Below are positions 26,003 to 36,545 of a stretch of DNA of 64,000 nucleotides, piece after piece. Numbering within the stretch: position 1 is the first letter of the stretch; every line of letters begins with the position of its first letter. The translations under genes were made by a program, and so were the position numbers. Source of the DNA: DSYU01 sp963827605 (GTDB taxonomy: Bacteria; Chloroflexota; Anaerolineae; Anaerolineales; Anaerolineaceae); assembly GCA_963827605.1 (NCBI GenBank), contig CAWHBK010000002.1:62001-126000 (forward strand), given 5' to 3'. A model generated the notes under the pieces. That model did no database searches. It was not told where the DNA came from and was given only the letters and a program-made list of their open reading frames with translations.

Positions 26003-29000
26003 CTAGGACGGTTGCCATTCAGTGATAATAGCAGACAGCGCATCCAGCAGCCGCGCGTGCCATTCGGACTCTTTCATCCCGACTCACCTGCATCCAGAAG
26101 GCATTCTTGCCCGCCCGCACCCCCAGGCCCAGCCTGCGGCATGGCCCGGGTAACCCCTTCCGGCAGCGGCGGGTAGCGCAGCACGATCTGCTCGCCTTCC
26201 ATCGCCACCGAAGCCAGCCCGGCGGCTTCGGCGCGCAGCTTCACCCGCATCTGGAAAAACAGGTTCGCCACCTGCTTCTGGCAGCGCGCCAAAGCGGTCC
26301 TGAAACTCATCTTCCATCGCCTGCACTTCCAGCTCATCCTGCATGTCGGCCAGCCGGCGGTACAGCTTCAGGCGCATGGTCTGGTCTGGGATATATTCGC
26401 ATCGGGATGCCAATACGCCAGCGGCAGGTCCACGTTGACCGGCACGTGCGTTTCCTTGATCGCCGCCAGCATCCTCCCCGCCGGGCATCCCGGTGATCCG
26501 GCGCATCTGGCGCACCGCCTGGCCGAGCATGCGCGTGTACAGGTGAAAACCGACCGCCGCAATCATGCCGTGCTGGCGCGTGCCCAGCAGCTCGCCGGCG
26601 CCGCGCATTTCCAGGTCGCGCATGGCGATCGAATAGCCCGCGCCCAGCTGGGTGTTCTCGGCGATGACCTCCAGGCGCTCCTGGCCTTCCGGCGTGGGCG
26701 GTCTTCTTGCGGTGGCGGAAGAAGTAGGCGTAGGCGCGCTGCGCGCCGCGCCCCACCCGACCGCGCAGCTGGTACAGCTGCGCCAGGCCAAAGGTATCGC
26801 CGCGGTCAACGATCAGCGTGTTGGCGTTGGGGATATCCAGCCCCGATTCGATGATCGAGGTGCACAGCAGCACATCGATCTCGCCCTGGGTGAAGCGGGT
26901 CATCACCTTCGACAGCTCATCTTCGGGCATCTGCCCGTGCGCCACGCCCACGCGCGCTTCTGGCACCAGGTTGTTGCAGGTGCTTCTCCATCGCGCGGAT
27001 GGTCTGCACCCGGTTATGCACGAAGAAGATCTGCCCGCCGCGCTCCAGCTCGCGCAGGATGGCCTGGCGCACCAGGCGCGGCGAGTACGGCCCGATATGG
27101 GTGATGATCGGCAGGCGCTCCGCCGGGCGGCGTGTTGATCTGCGAGATATCCCGCACCCCGGTCAGCGCCATGTACAGCGTGCGCGGGATGGGCGTGGCC
27201 GTCATGGTCAGCACATCCACCTCGGTGCGCAGCCGCTTGAAGAATTCCTTGTGGGTCACCCCAAAGCGCTGCTCTTCGTCGATCACCACCAGCCCCAGGT
27301 CCTTGAAGGTCACATCCTGCTGGATCAGGCGGTGGGTGCCGATGATGATATCGACGCTGCCCTCCGCCAGCCGCTTGACGATCTGGTCCTGCTGCTTCTG
27401 CGAGCGGAAGCGCGAGAGCATCTCCACCTCGACCGGGAAAGGCGCCAGCCGCTGGCGGAAGGTTTCGATAATGCTGCTGCGCCAGCACGGTGGTCGGCAC
27501 CAGGATGGCCACCTGTTTGCCATCCATCACGGCCTTGAAGGCCGCCCGCAGCGCAACCTCGGTTTTGCCGTAGCCCACATCGCCGCACAGCAGGCGGTCC
27601 ATCGGGCGCACGCGCTCCATATCCGTCTTCACATCCTGGATGGCGCGCAGCTGGTCTTCCGTCTCCACGTAGGGGAAGCTGGCTTCCAGGTCCTGCTGCC
27701 AGACGGTGTCCGCCGCAAAGGCATGCCCCTGCACTACCTGCCGCCGGGCATACAGCTCCAGCAGCTCCTGGGCCACCTGCTGCACCGACTCGCGCACCTT
27801 CTGCTTGACCTGCGCCCATTCCCCGCCGCCCAGGCGGGTGGGCGTGGGCGGCTCGCCGCCCGGGCCGATATAGCGGCTCAACCGGTCGGCCTGGTAGACC
27901 GGAACGAAGATCTGGTCGCCGCCCTCGTATTCTACCGCAAAGGAACTCGCGCTCCGCGCCATCCAGCGTGCGCCGGACCAGTCCCACGTAGCGCCCCACG
28001 CCAAAATCGACGTGCACCACCCAGTCGCCCGGCTTAAGATCGGTATAATCCGCCTCAGGCGCGTTGTGCACCTGGCGCGTGCGCGCGCGCGGCTGCGGGC
28101 GCTCCCAGCCAAAGATTTCGCTGTCGGTGAACAGGTGGATCGTCTTCGCTTCCGAGGAAGCGCCGATTCCGAGGAAGCGCCGATTCCGAAGGAAGCGCCG
28201 CCTCTGTAGGCGCCGCCTCCGCGGGGGCGGGGTCCGCCAGCGTCAGCATCCAGCCGTCGCTCAGCGTGCCTTCTAAGAATTCCGGCGCCAGCTGCGCCGT
28301 CTGGCTCTCGGCGCGCTCCGCCCACAGTTCTTTCATGCGCAGGATCTGCCGCGAGACAATCACCTGCCGCTCGCCGGCCTGGGCCAGGCGCGCCAGGTCG
28401 TCCATAAACACCTTCAGCCGCCCGCCGTAGCGCTGGCTGGGCTGGAATGCATCCGCCAGCGGGGACGGCTCATTGGCCGTCGAGCGGCCCAGTTCCAGCC
28501 AGGGATGCCCGCTCAGACTGTCCTGCAGCTCCGACCAGGATAGATACGGCACCGGGAAATTCGCCGGGAGGGTGCCTTCCGCGATGCTCTCCTGGCGCAG
28601 CCGCACCGCCTGCTCCTCGATCTCGTTGGCGACCGACTGCAGCAGCTCCAGGTCATCCACCAGCACCAGTGAATTGCTGCGGCAGATAGTCCAGCAGGCT
28701 GGCATGCTGCTGGTGGACTACCGGCAGGTAGAATTCATCCACTTCGTTTTCCGGCAGGCGGATGCCTTCCGGCAGGTTCAGCCCGGCAACCTTACCGGGC
28801 AGCACTTCGCGGGCCGGGGTAACCAGCAGCTCGTTCAGGTTGCGCGTGGTGCGCTGCGTGGCCGGGTTGAAAGCGCGGATGGTGTCGATCTCATCCCCAA
28901 AGAACTCCAGGCGCGCCGGTTCGGTCTCAGATGGCGTCCACACGTCCAGGATGCCGCCGCGGTGCGAGAACTGCCCCGATTCCAGCACAGTATCCGCCGG

Positions 29001-29522
29001 CTGGTAGCCCAGGTCTAGCCAGGCGCGTTTGAGCGAATCCGGGGTGATCTGCTGGTTGACTTTTAACATTCGCGTGCGCCTTGATGAATTCTCGCCGCGG
29101 CAGCGTGCGCGTCATCACCGCCCGGACGGATGCCACGATCACCGGCGGATGATCGGGCTGGTACGAGCCTGGCAGGTGATAGGCGGCCAGCAGGGTCAGG
29201 GCCTGCAGCCGGTCCCGGCGGGTGAGCGTTCCCCAGGCGGCCTGTTCGTAAAACAGCGGGTTTGGCTCAGGAAAGATCTGCCTGGGCGCTTCGGGCGCCC
29301 AAAAAGACAGCTCATCCAGCAGGGTCAGCGCCCGGTCGGCCCGGTCGGTGAGCAGCAGGATCGGGCAGTTCAGGTCGGTCATGCAGGCCCGCCAGGACCG
29401 GCAGGCGAGCGGCGCGCGGCAGCGCCAGCCCCGGCAGCGGCACTCCGCGCGGAAAGATCCTCCAGCAGCCGCTGGTAGGTTTTGAGTGAGCGGATCGCCA
29501 TAAGCATGGATGCTTCAAGCAC
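26003..29522 (-). CDS. mfd: Transcription-repair coupling factor Mfd (many frameshifts)
   Basis: Mfd releases stalled RNA polymerase and recruits UvrA. The span of 3.5 kb gives about 1170 residues, the normal size. In order I see the UvrB-homology region (ILDVWTPSETEPARLEFFGD), the RNA-polymerase-interaction domain (GDWVVHVDFGVGRYVGLV), helicase Walker A (GDVGYGKTEVALRAAFKAV) and motif II (VIDEEQRFGVTHKEF), then the C-terminal TRCF domain. At least ten single-base frame changes break it. I infer a GTG start at 29522 (GAGGAGA upstream) and an end at 26003 after LLDALSAIITEWQP. It follows pth by ten bases, a common bacterial synteny. Confidence 0.9.
28150..28200. repeat. Three tandem 17-bp units within mfd
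   Basis: TTCCGAGGAAGCGCCGA at 28150-28166 and 28167-28183, then a slightly altered unit at 28184-28200. The unit is not a multiple of three. It encodes the Ala/Pro/Ser linker just before the RNA-polymerase-interaction domain. Confidence 0.7.
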
Positions 29523-29532
29523 GTTTCTCTCC

Positions 29533-30132
29533 TCAGTCTATCGCTCTTGCAAGGCTGCCGTTATACTGGTTCATGGCCGCGTCCAGGCCTTCGCGCACAA
29601 ATGTACGCACAGCAGCCACGGCCCGATCCAGAACCAGGCCCACCACATCCTGCTCGGCACGCGTGAAATGCTGCAGCACATACGCCGCGGGCTCCATCTG
29701 GCCCGGCGGGCGGCCAATCCCCATCCGCAGGCGCGCAAAATTCTGCGTGCCAAGCTGCTGGATGATCGATTCCATCCCCTTCTGCCCCGCCGAACCCCCA
29801 CCCGGTCGCAGGCGCAGCGTGCCCAGCGGCAGATCCAGGTCGTCGTGCGCCACCATCACCTGATCGAGCGGCATCTTGTAAAAGCGCATCAGCCCGCCTA
29901 CCGCCTGCCCAGACAGGTTCATAAAGGTTTGCGGTTTGGCCAGGATGACCTTCTGGCCCTCCAGCTTTCCGACCGCCACCAGCGCCTTGGACTGTACCCG
30001 CGTCATCGATACACCCATTTCTTTGCACAACTGGTCTATGACCATAAAACCAATATTGTGACGGGTATCCCGGTATTCCCGGCCCGGGTTGCCCAACCCA
30101 ACCACCAAATACGGCAAATTTTGGTTTTCCAT
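29533..30132 (-). CDS. pth: Peptidyl-tRNA hydrolase
   Basis: A 199-residue peptidyl-tRNA hydrolase that recycles tRNA from aborted translation. Diagnostic residues are His in DTRHNIGFMV, Asn in KPQTFMNLSGQAVG and Asp in VMVAHDDLDLPLG. GGGSAGQKGMESIIQQLGT is the conserved Gly-rich loop. I chose the ATG at 30132 (MENQNLPYLVVGLGNPG), which fits the family N-terminus; an in-frame ATG at 30171 would add 13 residues. It is intact and lies ten bases before mfd. Confidence 0.95.
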   Translation of the reverse strand: MENQNLPYLVVGLGNPGREYRDTRHNIGFMVIDQLCKEMGVSMTRVQSKALVAVGKLEGQKVILAKPQTFMNLSGQAVGGLMRFYKMPLDQVMVAHDDLDLPLGTLRLRPGGGSAGQKGMESIIQQLGTQNFARLRMGIGRPPGQMEPAAYVLQHFTRAEQDVVGLVLDRAVAAVRTFVREGLDAAMNQYNGSLARAID

Positions 30133-30204
30133 CGATGAATGTCTCTCCCCTCGCGATAAGCCCGCGAACATTTCTACCGCTGATGCACGTGCTTATTTGT
30201 GGCC

Positions 30205-30905
30205 TCAGCGCCGTATGATTGCGCGCAGCCCCACGTACACCAGGCCGAGCAGTACGGCTCCAAAAACCGCCAGAACGCCCTGCACGGCGCTGCTCTCCAG
30301 GTGCTGGGCCGTTACCTGAACAGGGTTGGTGGGCAGCGGGGTGATATCCACCGGGCTCGGCTGGAAATCAGCGCGGGGTGTGGACGTCGAAGTTGCGGTA
30401 GGCTGCCCGGGCGGAAGCGCTTCCGGGGTGCTCGTTTCGATCGTGGTGTAATTACGCACTCGCAGCCCGGTCACCTTGCGTTCCAGAACCTGCCCATCTT
30501 GCAGGAAAATCTGCATCCTGATCTGGTACACCCCATCCGTGATGGTGGTGGTATCCCAATTGGCCAGCGTTCCTTCCTTTACAGGGGTATTGCTCTGCTG
30601 CAGCAGGAACCAGCTGCCGCTGGCGTCCGATTGATACCCAAATGCCAGTTCCGCCGAGCGGAACCCGGGCACATCGGTCGTCCCAATGATTGCGACCTGC
30701 CCCTGGAGCGCTTCGCCCCCGCCGGGCGCGCGAATGGCTGGCTGGGGTTCTTGCGTGGCGGTAGGCGCAGCGGCCCACCCGGCAGCCACGCCGGAATTTT
30801 GCAGCCGGTCCGGGGAAACAGCAACAGCGCCATGATCCATGGCACGATGAACAGCAAATGGGAGCCTTCTTTATAAGCCAACATCGCAATCGGTAAGTTT
30901 AGCAT
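30205..30905 (-). CDS. Secreted/anchored protein with C-terminal TM (frameshifted)
   Basis: Unrecognised surface protein of about 233 residues. It has a signal-like N-terminus (HLLFIVPWIMALLLFP), then a beta domain (GQVAIIGTTDVPGFRSAELA, GYQSDASGSWFLLQQ, WDTTTITDGVYQIRMQIFL), a Thr/Pro-rich linker (TSTPEALPPGQPTATSTSTP) and a C-terminal membrane helix (VLAVFGAVLLGLVYVGL). The frame changes near 30815. The layout suggests a cell-surface protein anchored by its C-terminus. The start is uncertain because no ribosome site precedes it. Confidence 0.6.
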
Positions 30906-31108
30906 GAAGCGTCAAAAGATGCAATCGCGGCATACAGAAAGGGTAAAAATTGACCTTCTCCCCTAGTATCCTTAAATGTTTTTGAGTATACTGGTAGATG
31001 ATATCTATTAACTACACGATTCCTCCGCGCCAGGGTTAAAGGCTGGCGGGAGGGATCATTGAAAATCGGTTTACTGGTTTGGCTCGTAAAGAGAAGGAAT
31101 ACAACAAG

Positions 31109-32080
31109 ATGATGAATGAAAAGGGATTTGCATCGCCGGATACTTTGAAGGATGCTCTTAGTGAGCAAATGTACATTGCCAATGACGAGATCACGACCGT
31201 AGTTTTCCTCAGCCAGCAGCTGGGGAAACCAGTCCTGTTAGAAGGTCCGGCCGGGGTGGGCAAAACGGAGCTCGCCAAGGCGGTGGCCTGCGCCACCGGT
31301 CGCGAGCTCATCCGCTTGCAGTGTTACGAAGGGTTGGATGAAACCAAAGCCCTGTACGAATGGGAGTATGCCAAGCAGCTGCTGTATACGCAGCTCTTGC
31401 GGGAAAAACTGCATGATACCCTGGGCGGCACCAGCTCCTTGAAAGACGCTGCTGACCGGCTTGGACAGGAAGAAGATGTTTTCTTCTCGATGCGCTTTTT
31501 GCTGCAGCGCCCGCTGCTCAAGGCCATCCTGAGCGAAAACCCCACCGTTCTGCTGATCGATGAGATCGACCGCGCAGACGCCGAATTCGAAGCCTTCCTG
31601 CTGGAAGTGCTCAGTGATTTTCAGGTCAGCGTACCCGAACTTGGCACGCTGAAAGCCATCCACCGCCCGCTGGTGTTCTTGACCAGCAACAACACTCGCG
31701 AGCTGAGCGAAGCGCTCAAACGGCGCTGCCTGTACCTGTTCATCGATTACCCATCCCTGGAACAAGAGCTGGCGGTTGTGCGCCTGAAAGTGCCCGAGCT
31801 TTCGCCCAAACTGGCCCGCCAGGCGGTGGAATTGGTGCAAAAGCTGCGCACCATGGATTTGCGCAAATCGCCCAGCATCAGTGAAACGCTCGATTGGGCC
31901 AAGGCCCTGGTGACCCTCAACGCCGACAACCTGGATAAGAAGACGCTCGAATCGACTCTTAGTGTGCTGTTAAAGCATGAGAGCGATCTGCAATCAGCCC
32001 GCAAGCAGTTGTTCAACCCGCCGTCCCGCGACCGCCGCCAGGACAACAATTCGCTTGGCACAGCCCGCTGGCAGAATTAA
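31109..32080 (+). CDS. MoxR-family AAA+ ATPase (CoxD-like)
   Basis: A 323-residue MoxR-type AAA+ ATPase. Walker A is GPAGVGKTELAKAVA, Walker B VLLIDEIDRADAEFEAFLLE, sensor 1 FLTSNNTRELSEALKRR. MoxR ATPases work as chaperones with VWA-domain partners, for example maturing metal cofactors of CO dehydrogenase (CoxD with CoxE). The start at 31109 follows AGAAGGA. A VWA protein of the CoxE type follows 43 bases later, completing the pair. No CO dehydrogenase gene is in the window, so the client is unknown. Confidence 0.9.
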   Translation: MMNEKGFASPDTLKDALSEQMYIANDEITTVVFLSQQLGKPVLLEGPAGVGKTELAKAVACATGRELIRLQCYEGLDETKALYEWEYAKQLLYTQLLREKLHDTLGGTSSLKDAADRLGQEEDVFFSMRFLLQRPLLKAILSENPTVLLIDEIDRADAEFEAFLLEVLSDFQVSVPELGTLKAIHRPLVFLTSNNTRELSEALKRRCLYLFIDYPSLEQELAVVRLKVPELSPKLARQAVELVQKLRTMDLRKSPSISETLDWAKALVTLNADNLDKKTLESTLSVLLKHESDLQSARKQLFNPPSRDRRQDNNSLGTARWQN

Positions 32081-32123
32081 CCGGCTGAGAGGAGAATTAG
32101 TGGTAGAAGGAGCACTATAACCT

Positions 32124-33503
32124 ATGGATCAAAGGATTGCCCAATTTATCGCTGCCCTGCGAGCCAGTGGCGTGCGAATCAGCCTGGCGGAAAGCGCGGA
32201 CGCCTTTAAAGCGATCGAGGAAATGGGCATCCAGGACGAAGATATGTTCCGCATCAGCCTGCGCTCCACACTGGTAAAAGAGGCCCGCGACCTGGAAACC
32301 TTCGAGAAACTTTTCCCCATGTTCTTCCAGTCCAGCCAGCCGCCGCCGATGATGGACGCCACCAAAGGCATGACGCCGCAGGAAGCGCAAATGCTGGCCC
32401 AGGCACTGCGGCAGTTCTCGCAACAGATGCGCAACATGATGGAGAAGATGCTAAAGGGCGAACCGCTCAACCAGCAGGAATTGCAGCAGCTTGACCAGAT
32501 GATGAACATGGATGGCATGACCGACATGCGCTACCAGAACTGGCTGGCCCGCCAGATGGAAGAAGCCTTGAACTTCCCGGACGTGCGCAAAGCCATGGAA
32601 GAGCTGGCGCAAAATGCTGCGTGAAATGGGTATGAACCGCCAGCAGGTGGAGCGCATGCGCCAGATGATGGAGGCCAACCAGCAGGCGCTGTCAGGAACA
32701 GGTCCGCCAGCATGCCGGGGAGGCCATCGCCCAAAACCTGGCCAACAAGCCGCGTAAAGAGGATGGCGAAGGGGCAATGAACCGCCCCTTCCGCTCCCTT
32801 TCAGAAGAAGATATGCAGGTGCTGCGCAAAGAAGTCCGCCGCCTGGCCGCGGCGCTGCGCACGCGCCTGGCGCTGCGCCTGAAGCGCGCCAAAGACCGGG
32901 CAGCTTGATCCAAAGGGCACGCTGCGCGCGAACCTGAAAAACGACGGGGTGCCGATCGATTTGCGCCACCGTGACAAGAAAATGAAGCCCAAGATCGTGG
33001 TGATCTGTGACGTCAGCACATCGATGCGCTATGTCTCCGAACTGATGCTCAGCATGCTCTACGCCATCCAGGACCAGATCAGCAAAACCCACGCTTTCGC
33101 GTTTATCGATCACCTGGAATTTATTACCCCTGACTTCAACGGCCACGATCCCTCGGATGCGGTGCGCGATATCCTTTACCGCATGCCCTCCGGGCACTAC
33201 AATACCGATCTCGGAAACAGCCTGGAGCACTTTACCAAAGAATATATGAGCAACGTGGATCGCCGCAGCACATTCATCATCGTAGGGGATGGGCGCAACA
33301 ATTTCAACGACCCGCGCCTGGAGCTGTTCCAGCGCATTGCCCGCCGCAGCCGCAACACCATCTGGCTGAACCCGGAACCCATGGGCTTATGGGGTACCGG
33401 CGACTCGGATATGTTAAAGTACGCCCCTTACTGCGCCAGGACCTTCCAGGTATCCAACCTGGCGCAATTGGCCGCAGCGGTGGACCAGTTACTGCTGCAT
33501 TAG
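32124..33503 (+). CDS. CoxE-like VWA-domain protein (frameshifted)
   Basis: About 459 residues. The N-terminal half has the CoxE pattern (FIAALRASGVRISLAESADA) and a Met/Gln-rich helical middle (QMRNMMEKMLKGEPLNQQEL). The C-terminal half is a von Willebrand A domain with the MIDAS motif DVSTSMRYVSEL and NTDLGNSLEHF. Frame changes near 32612, 32692 and 32900 split the gene; the flanking frames join into a full-length CoxE-type protein. It should act with the MoxR ATPase just upstream. Confidence 0.85.
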
Positions 33504-33522
33504 CCTGGCTGTCGTCCTAAAA

Positions 33523-33560
33523 GTGTGGAAGTTGTGAGTTTTTCCTCACAACTTCCACAC
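33523..33560 (+). terminator. Terminator-like hairpin after the coxE-like gene
   Basis: Perfect 16-bp stem (33523-33538 with 33545-33560), loop TTTTTC, 20 bases after the stop. There is no U-tract. Confidence 0.6.
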
Positions 33561-33746
33561 AGAAGTATTTACAATCCCGGTATTTTCTGGCATGAAGTGT
33601 TATAATTTTGATAGATGGTACGCTCCTTTCAGCAAGTGGGATTTATTGGAGCGTTCTGCTTTTTCGAGCAGGCGGTGGGGACGTTCAAAAAATCCCCTCC
33701 GCTACCAGGTACCCAGTAGCCCAATCTTGCTATAATTGGAGTGAAT

Positions 33747-34208
33747 ATGGAAGATAACCAGACTGTTCCTTCCCTTCCACCTTCCTCTGGAACGACTGCT
33801 GGAGGAGAGGTAAAGAACGAGCAGCAGTCAAAAGCGCCGATCGCCCTCATAATTGCCGGAGTCGTCGTTATTATCCTCGTGATTGTGGCAGCCGTGTTCC
33901 TGCTGCGCGCGGACAACGATACCACCGGGCGGGTGCGTGACGTATTCATTATTTTTATGGCGCTTGAATCCCTGGTAATCGGGGTCGCCCTGGTGGTGTT
34001 GATCGTCCAGCTGGCTACACTCATCAACCTGCTTCAAAATGAAATCCGGCCGATCATTGCCTCGACCAACGAAACGGTCAATACGCTCAAAGGTACCGTA
34101 GCATTCATCAGTGATAATGTTAGCGAACCGATAATCAAGCTCAACGCATACCTGGCAGGTATCAAGCAGTTCTTCGATTTGATGCGCCCCGGGCGATCAA
34201 AACGTTAA
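33747..34208 (+). CDS. Membrane protein resembling DUF948 (YtxG-like)
   Basis: A 153-residue protein with a Pro/Ser/Glu-rich N-terminus and two membrane helices (IALIIAGVVVIILVIVAAVF and LVIGVALVVLIVQLATLINL). An amphipathic helical C-terminus follows (LLQNEIRPIIASTNETVNTL, KGTVAFISDNVSEPIIKL) that resembles DUF948 proteins. The ATG at 33747 follows GGAG. A YtxH gene lies 55 bases downstream; DUF948 and YtxH genes are paired in Bacillus as general-stress genes. Their exact role is unknown. Confidence 0.7.
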   Translation: MEDNQTVPSLPPSSGTTAGGEVKNEQQSKAPIALIIAGVVVIILVIVAAVFLLRADNDTTGRVRDVFIIFMALESLVIGVALVVLIVQLATLINLLQNEIRPIIASTNETVNTLKGTVAFISDNVSEPIIKLNAYLAGIKQFFDLMRPGRSKR

Positions 34209-34263
34209 TTTCCGGTCACCGTATGACCGGAGACCCCTACACATATTTGGAAGGAGACTTACA

Positions 34264-34602
34264 ATGGCAGAACGTGACGAATTTGGTGCTTTCCTGATCG
34301 GGTTCATTATTGGCGGTTTAACCGGAGCGGCCGTTTCGCTCTTAATCGCGCCCCAGACTGGCGAGGAAACGCGTGAAATCCTGCGCGACCGGGCAATTGA
34401 ACTGCGCGACAAAGCCCAGGAAACTGCTCAGGTAGCCAAAGAACAGGTTGGATCGACTGCCGGTGAAGTACGCAACCGGGCCGCCGACCTGGCCGACAAA
34501 GCCAAGACGAGCGCCGATGAAATCCGCCAGCGCGGACAGGTGGTACTGGAAGAACAACGCACCCGCCTGCAAAACCTGCGCGGCGGCTCCCAGGAAGAGT
34601 AG
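34264..34602 (+). CDS. YtxH domain protein
   Basis: A 112-residue YtxH-type protein. A Gly-rich membrane segment (LIGFIIGGLTGAAVSLLIAP) precedes the family signature QTGEETREILRDRAIELRDK and a long amphipathic helix resembling LEA or apolipoprotein repeats (VRNRAADLADKAKTSADEIR). AAGGAGA precedes the ATG. These proteins are often stress-induced and associate with the membrane. It forms a pair with the DUF948-like gene upstream. Confidence 0.88.
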   Translation: MAERDEFGAFLIGFIIGGLTGAAVSLLIAPQTGEETREILRDRAIELRDKAQETAQVAKEQVGSTAGEVRNRAADLADKAKTSADEIRQRGQVVLEEQRTRLQNLRGGSQEE

Positions 34603-34620
34603 AAACTTTTCTGTGTTTTT

Positions 34621-34663
34621 AAATGTGATCGCGCTGCGCGTATTGCGCAGCGCGATCACATTT
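34621..34663. terminator. Bidirectional terminator hairpin
   Basis: Perfect 19-bp stem (34621-34639 with 34645-34663), with A- and T-rich ends on both sides, between convergent YtxH and NAD(P)HX repair genes. Confidence 0.85.
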
Positions 34664-34671
34664 ATTACAAA

Positions 34672-36286
34672 CTACCACACCCAGTTGAGCACCTCTGGCA
34701 GCACCTCAATCAGATCGCCTGCCAGAACCGATGCCGCATGCCCAACCTCTTCGGCGGCCAGCAAACCGCATTGGGCGTGGATCCACGCGCCTGCCGTTGC
34801 CGCATCAAATGCTGTTGCACCCTGAGCGCGCAGACCGGCGATCATGCCCGCCAGAACATCGCCCGTGCCCGCGTGCGCCAGCGCCGAGGTGGCAACCGGG
34901 ATCACCCGCACCTGCCCGCCCGGTTCGGCGATGACCGTGAGCGCGCCCTTCAATACCACCACGTGGCCCCACTCCCGGGCGTACTTCTCGGCAGTGCCCA
35001 ACCGGTCGGCCTGAATATCCTGGATGTCCAGCCCGGTCAGGATGGCCATTTCGCCTGGGTGGGGGGTCAGCACCGCCTCCTTGGGCAGCTTCTCGGCCCA
35101 GCCCTCCACCCGCGCCAGCAGCTTCAGCCCGTCCGCGTCAATCACCATCGGTTGTAGCGCTTTCCCTGGTTCCCCCGCCGCGCTGCCCGGGCCGGAGACA
35201 AAACCCATCCGTTTGGCTGCGCTTTTCAGTCCTTTGCCTTCCACCAGCCGGCGCACGAACGCTGCTGTCGTATCTTCTAGCCCAAAGCCCGGCCCCCACA
35301 ACAGGATGGACACCCGATCCAGGTATTTTGCCAGCACATCGAGGGCCTGTTCGGCGATGACCCCCATCTCGTGCGGCAGCAGCACCCAGGTGGCTTCGGG
35401 GAGCTGCCCGGATAGGGCGGCGTGCAGCGGCGCCGGGGCCGCGATCTGCACCAGCCCTGCCCCAATGCGGTAGGCCGCCGCCGAACACAGCAGGGCCGCG
35501 CCGGTAAAGTTCAGGGAGCCCGCCACCACCCCCACCGTGCCAAAGGTGCCTTTGTGCCCGTCCGCCGGTCGCTCCGGCAGCAGCCCGCGCACCATCTCAT
35601 CGTCGACCACCGCGCGCCGGACGCCTTCCCAGGTTTCCAAGTCCTTGCGGAAGCCCGATCTCCACCACCTCCAGGGAACCCGCCAGCCGGTAGGCGGGCA
35701 GGCGCAGCAGCCCGGTCTTGACCGCTGCCATACACACGGTCAGGTCGGCGGGAAGCACTTCCGGCGCCGCCTCTCCCGTATCCAGGTCTACCCCGGATGG
35801 GCAGTCAACCGCCACCACCGCCGGTCGTTCGAGCCGGTCCCTGACGTGCCCCAGCACCCGCGCAACCGCATCCTTCAACGGCAGCTTGATGCCGGTCCCC
35901 AGCACGCCGTCTAGCAGCACGCTCGCCTCGTCCATCCAGGCATTGAGGGTCTGAAATTCCGGGTCGTCTTCCGCGCGCGCCAGGTCTCCGCCTTCTTCTT
36001 CCAGGCGCCGCACCAGCGCGTCCCCGGCTGCCCGCGGCCGTACCAGGTAGGCGCGCGCCTGCCAGCCATTTTTTGCCAGCTCCGCCAGCGCCACCAGCGT
36101 ATCGCCGCCGTTATTCCCCGACCCCACCAACCCGACCACCGAGCGTTCATCCTCGTAGCCGTAGAATGACTCTACCATCTCTGCCAGTCCCTGCCCGGCT
36201 CGCTCCATCATTTGTTCATAGGTCCACCCGCGCGCATTCGACTCGCGCTCGATGGCCTGCATTTCCGCAACGGTAACCAGTTTCAT
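34672..36286 (-). CDS. nnr: Bifunctional NAD(P)H-hydrate epimerase/dehydratase (frameshifted)
   Basis: A fused repair enzyme of about 537 residues that restores hydrated NADH and NADPH. The N-terminal YjeF epimerase domain shows VVGLVGSGNNGGDTLVALAE and VVAVDCPSGVDLDTGEA. The C-terminal ADP-dependent dehydratase domain shows KGTFGTVGVVAGSLNFTGAA, VLTPHPGEMAILTG and LAHAGTGDVLAGMIAGL. One frame change near 35645 separates the halves; the sequence is otherwise complete. The start ATG at 36286 begins the family N-terminus (KLVTVAEMQAIERES). Confidence 0.92.
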
Positions 36287-36308
36287 TTATATCCCTCCGG
36301 GGTCGAAA

Positions 36309-36345
36309 GGCTGACAACGGATTTTGGGAACGGATTCCATGGATT
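36309..36345 (+). repeat. Dispersed repeat copy (GCTGACAACGGATT family)
   Basis: GGCTGACAACGGATTTT followed by GGGAACGGATTCCATGGATT. It aligns closely with the left arm of the element at 45786-45822 near mutS and, in reverse, with 45882-45918. Here it sits between the divergent NAD(P)HX repair and sigma genes. Confidence 0.6.
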
Positions 36346-36545
36346 GAAATCGATTGACCTTCCAAAACTCGTTTTTCGCTTTCGGTATTATCCAAAAAAA
36401 TTCAAAGACTGTAATCCATTATATCTTCGACGGACAATCGATGCCACCAGAGGGAATGATAACGAATTTATTGATTTCCTCCAACGTTTTCCTCGTTTCA
36501 AGGATAGTATATATAGAGGATCCTCAACACGACGAAAGGCCTTTC

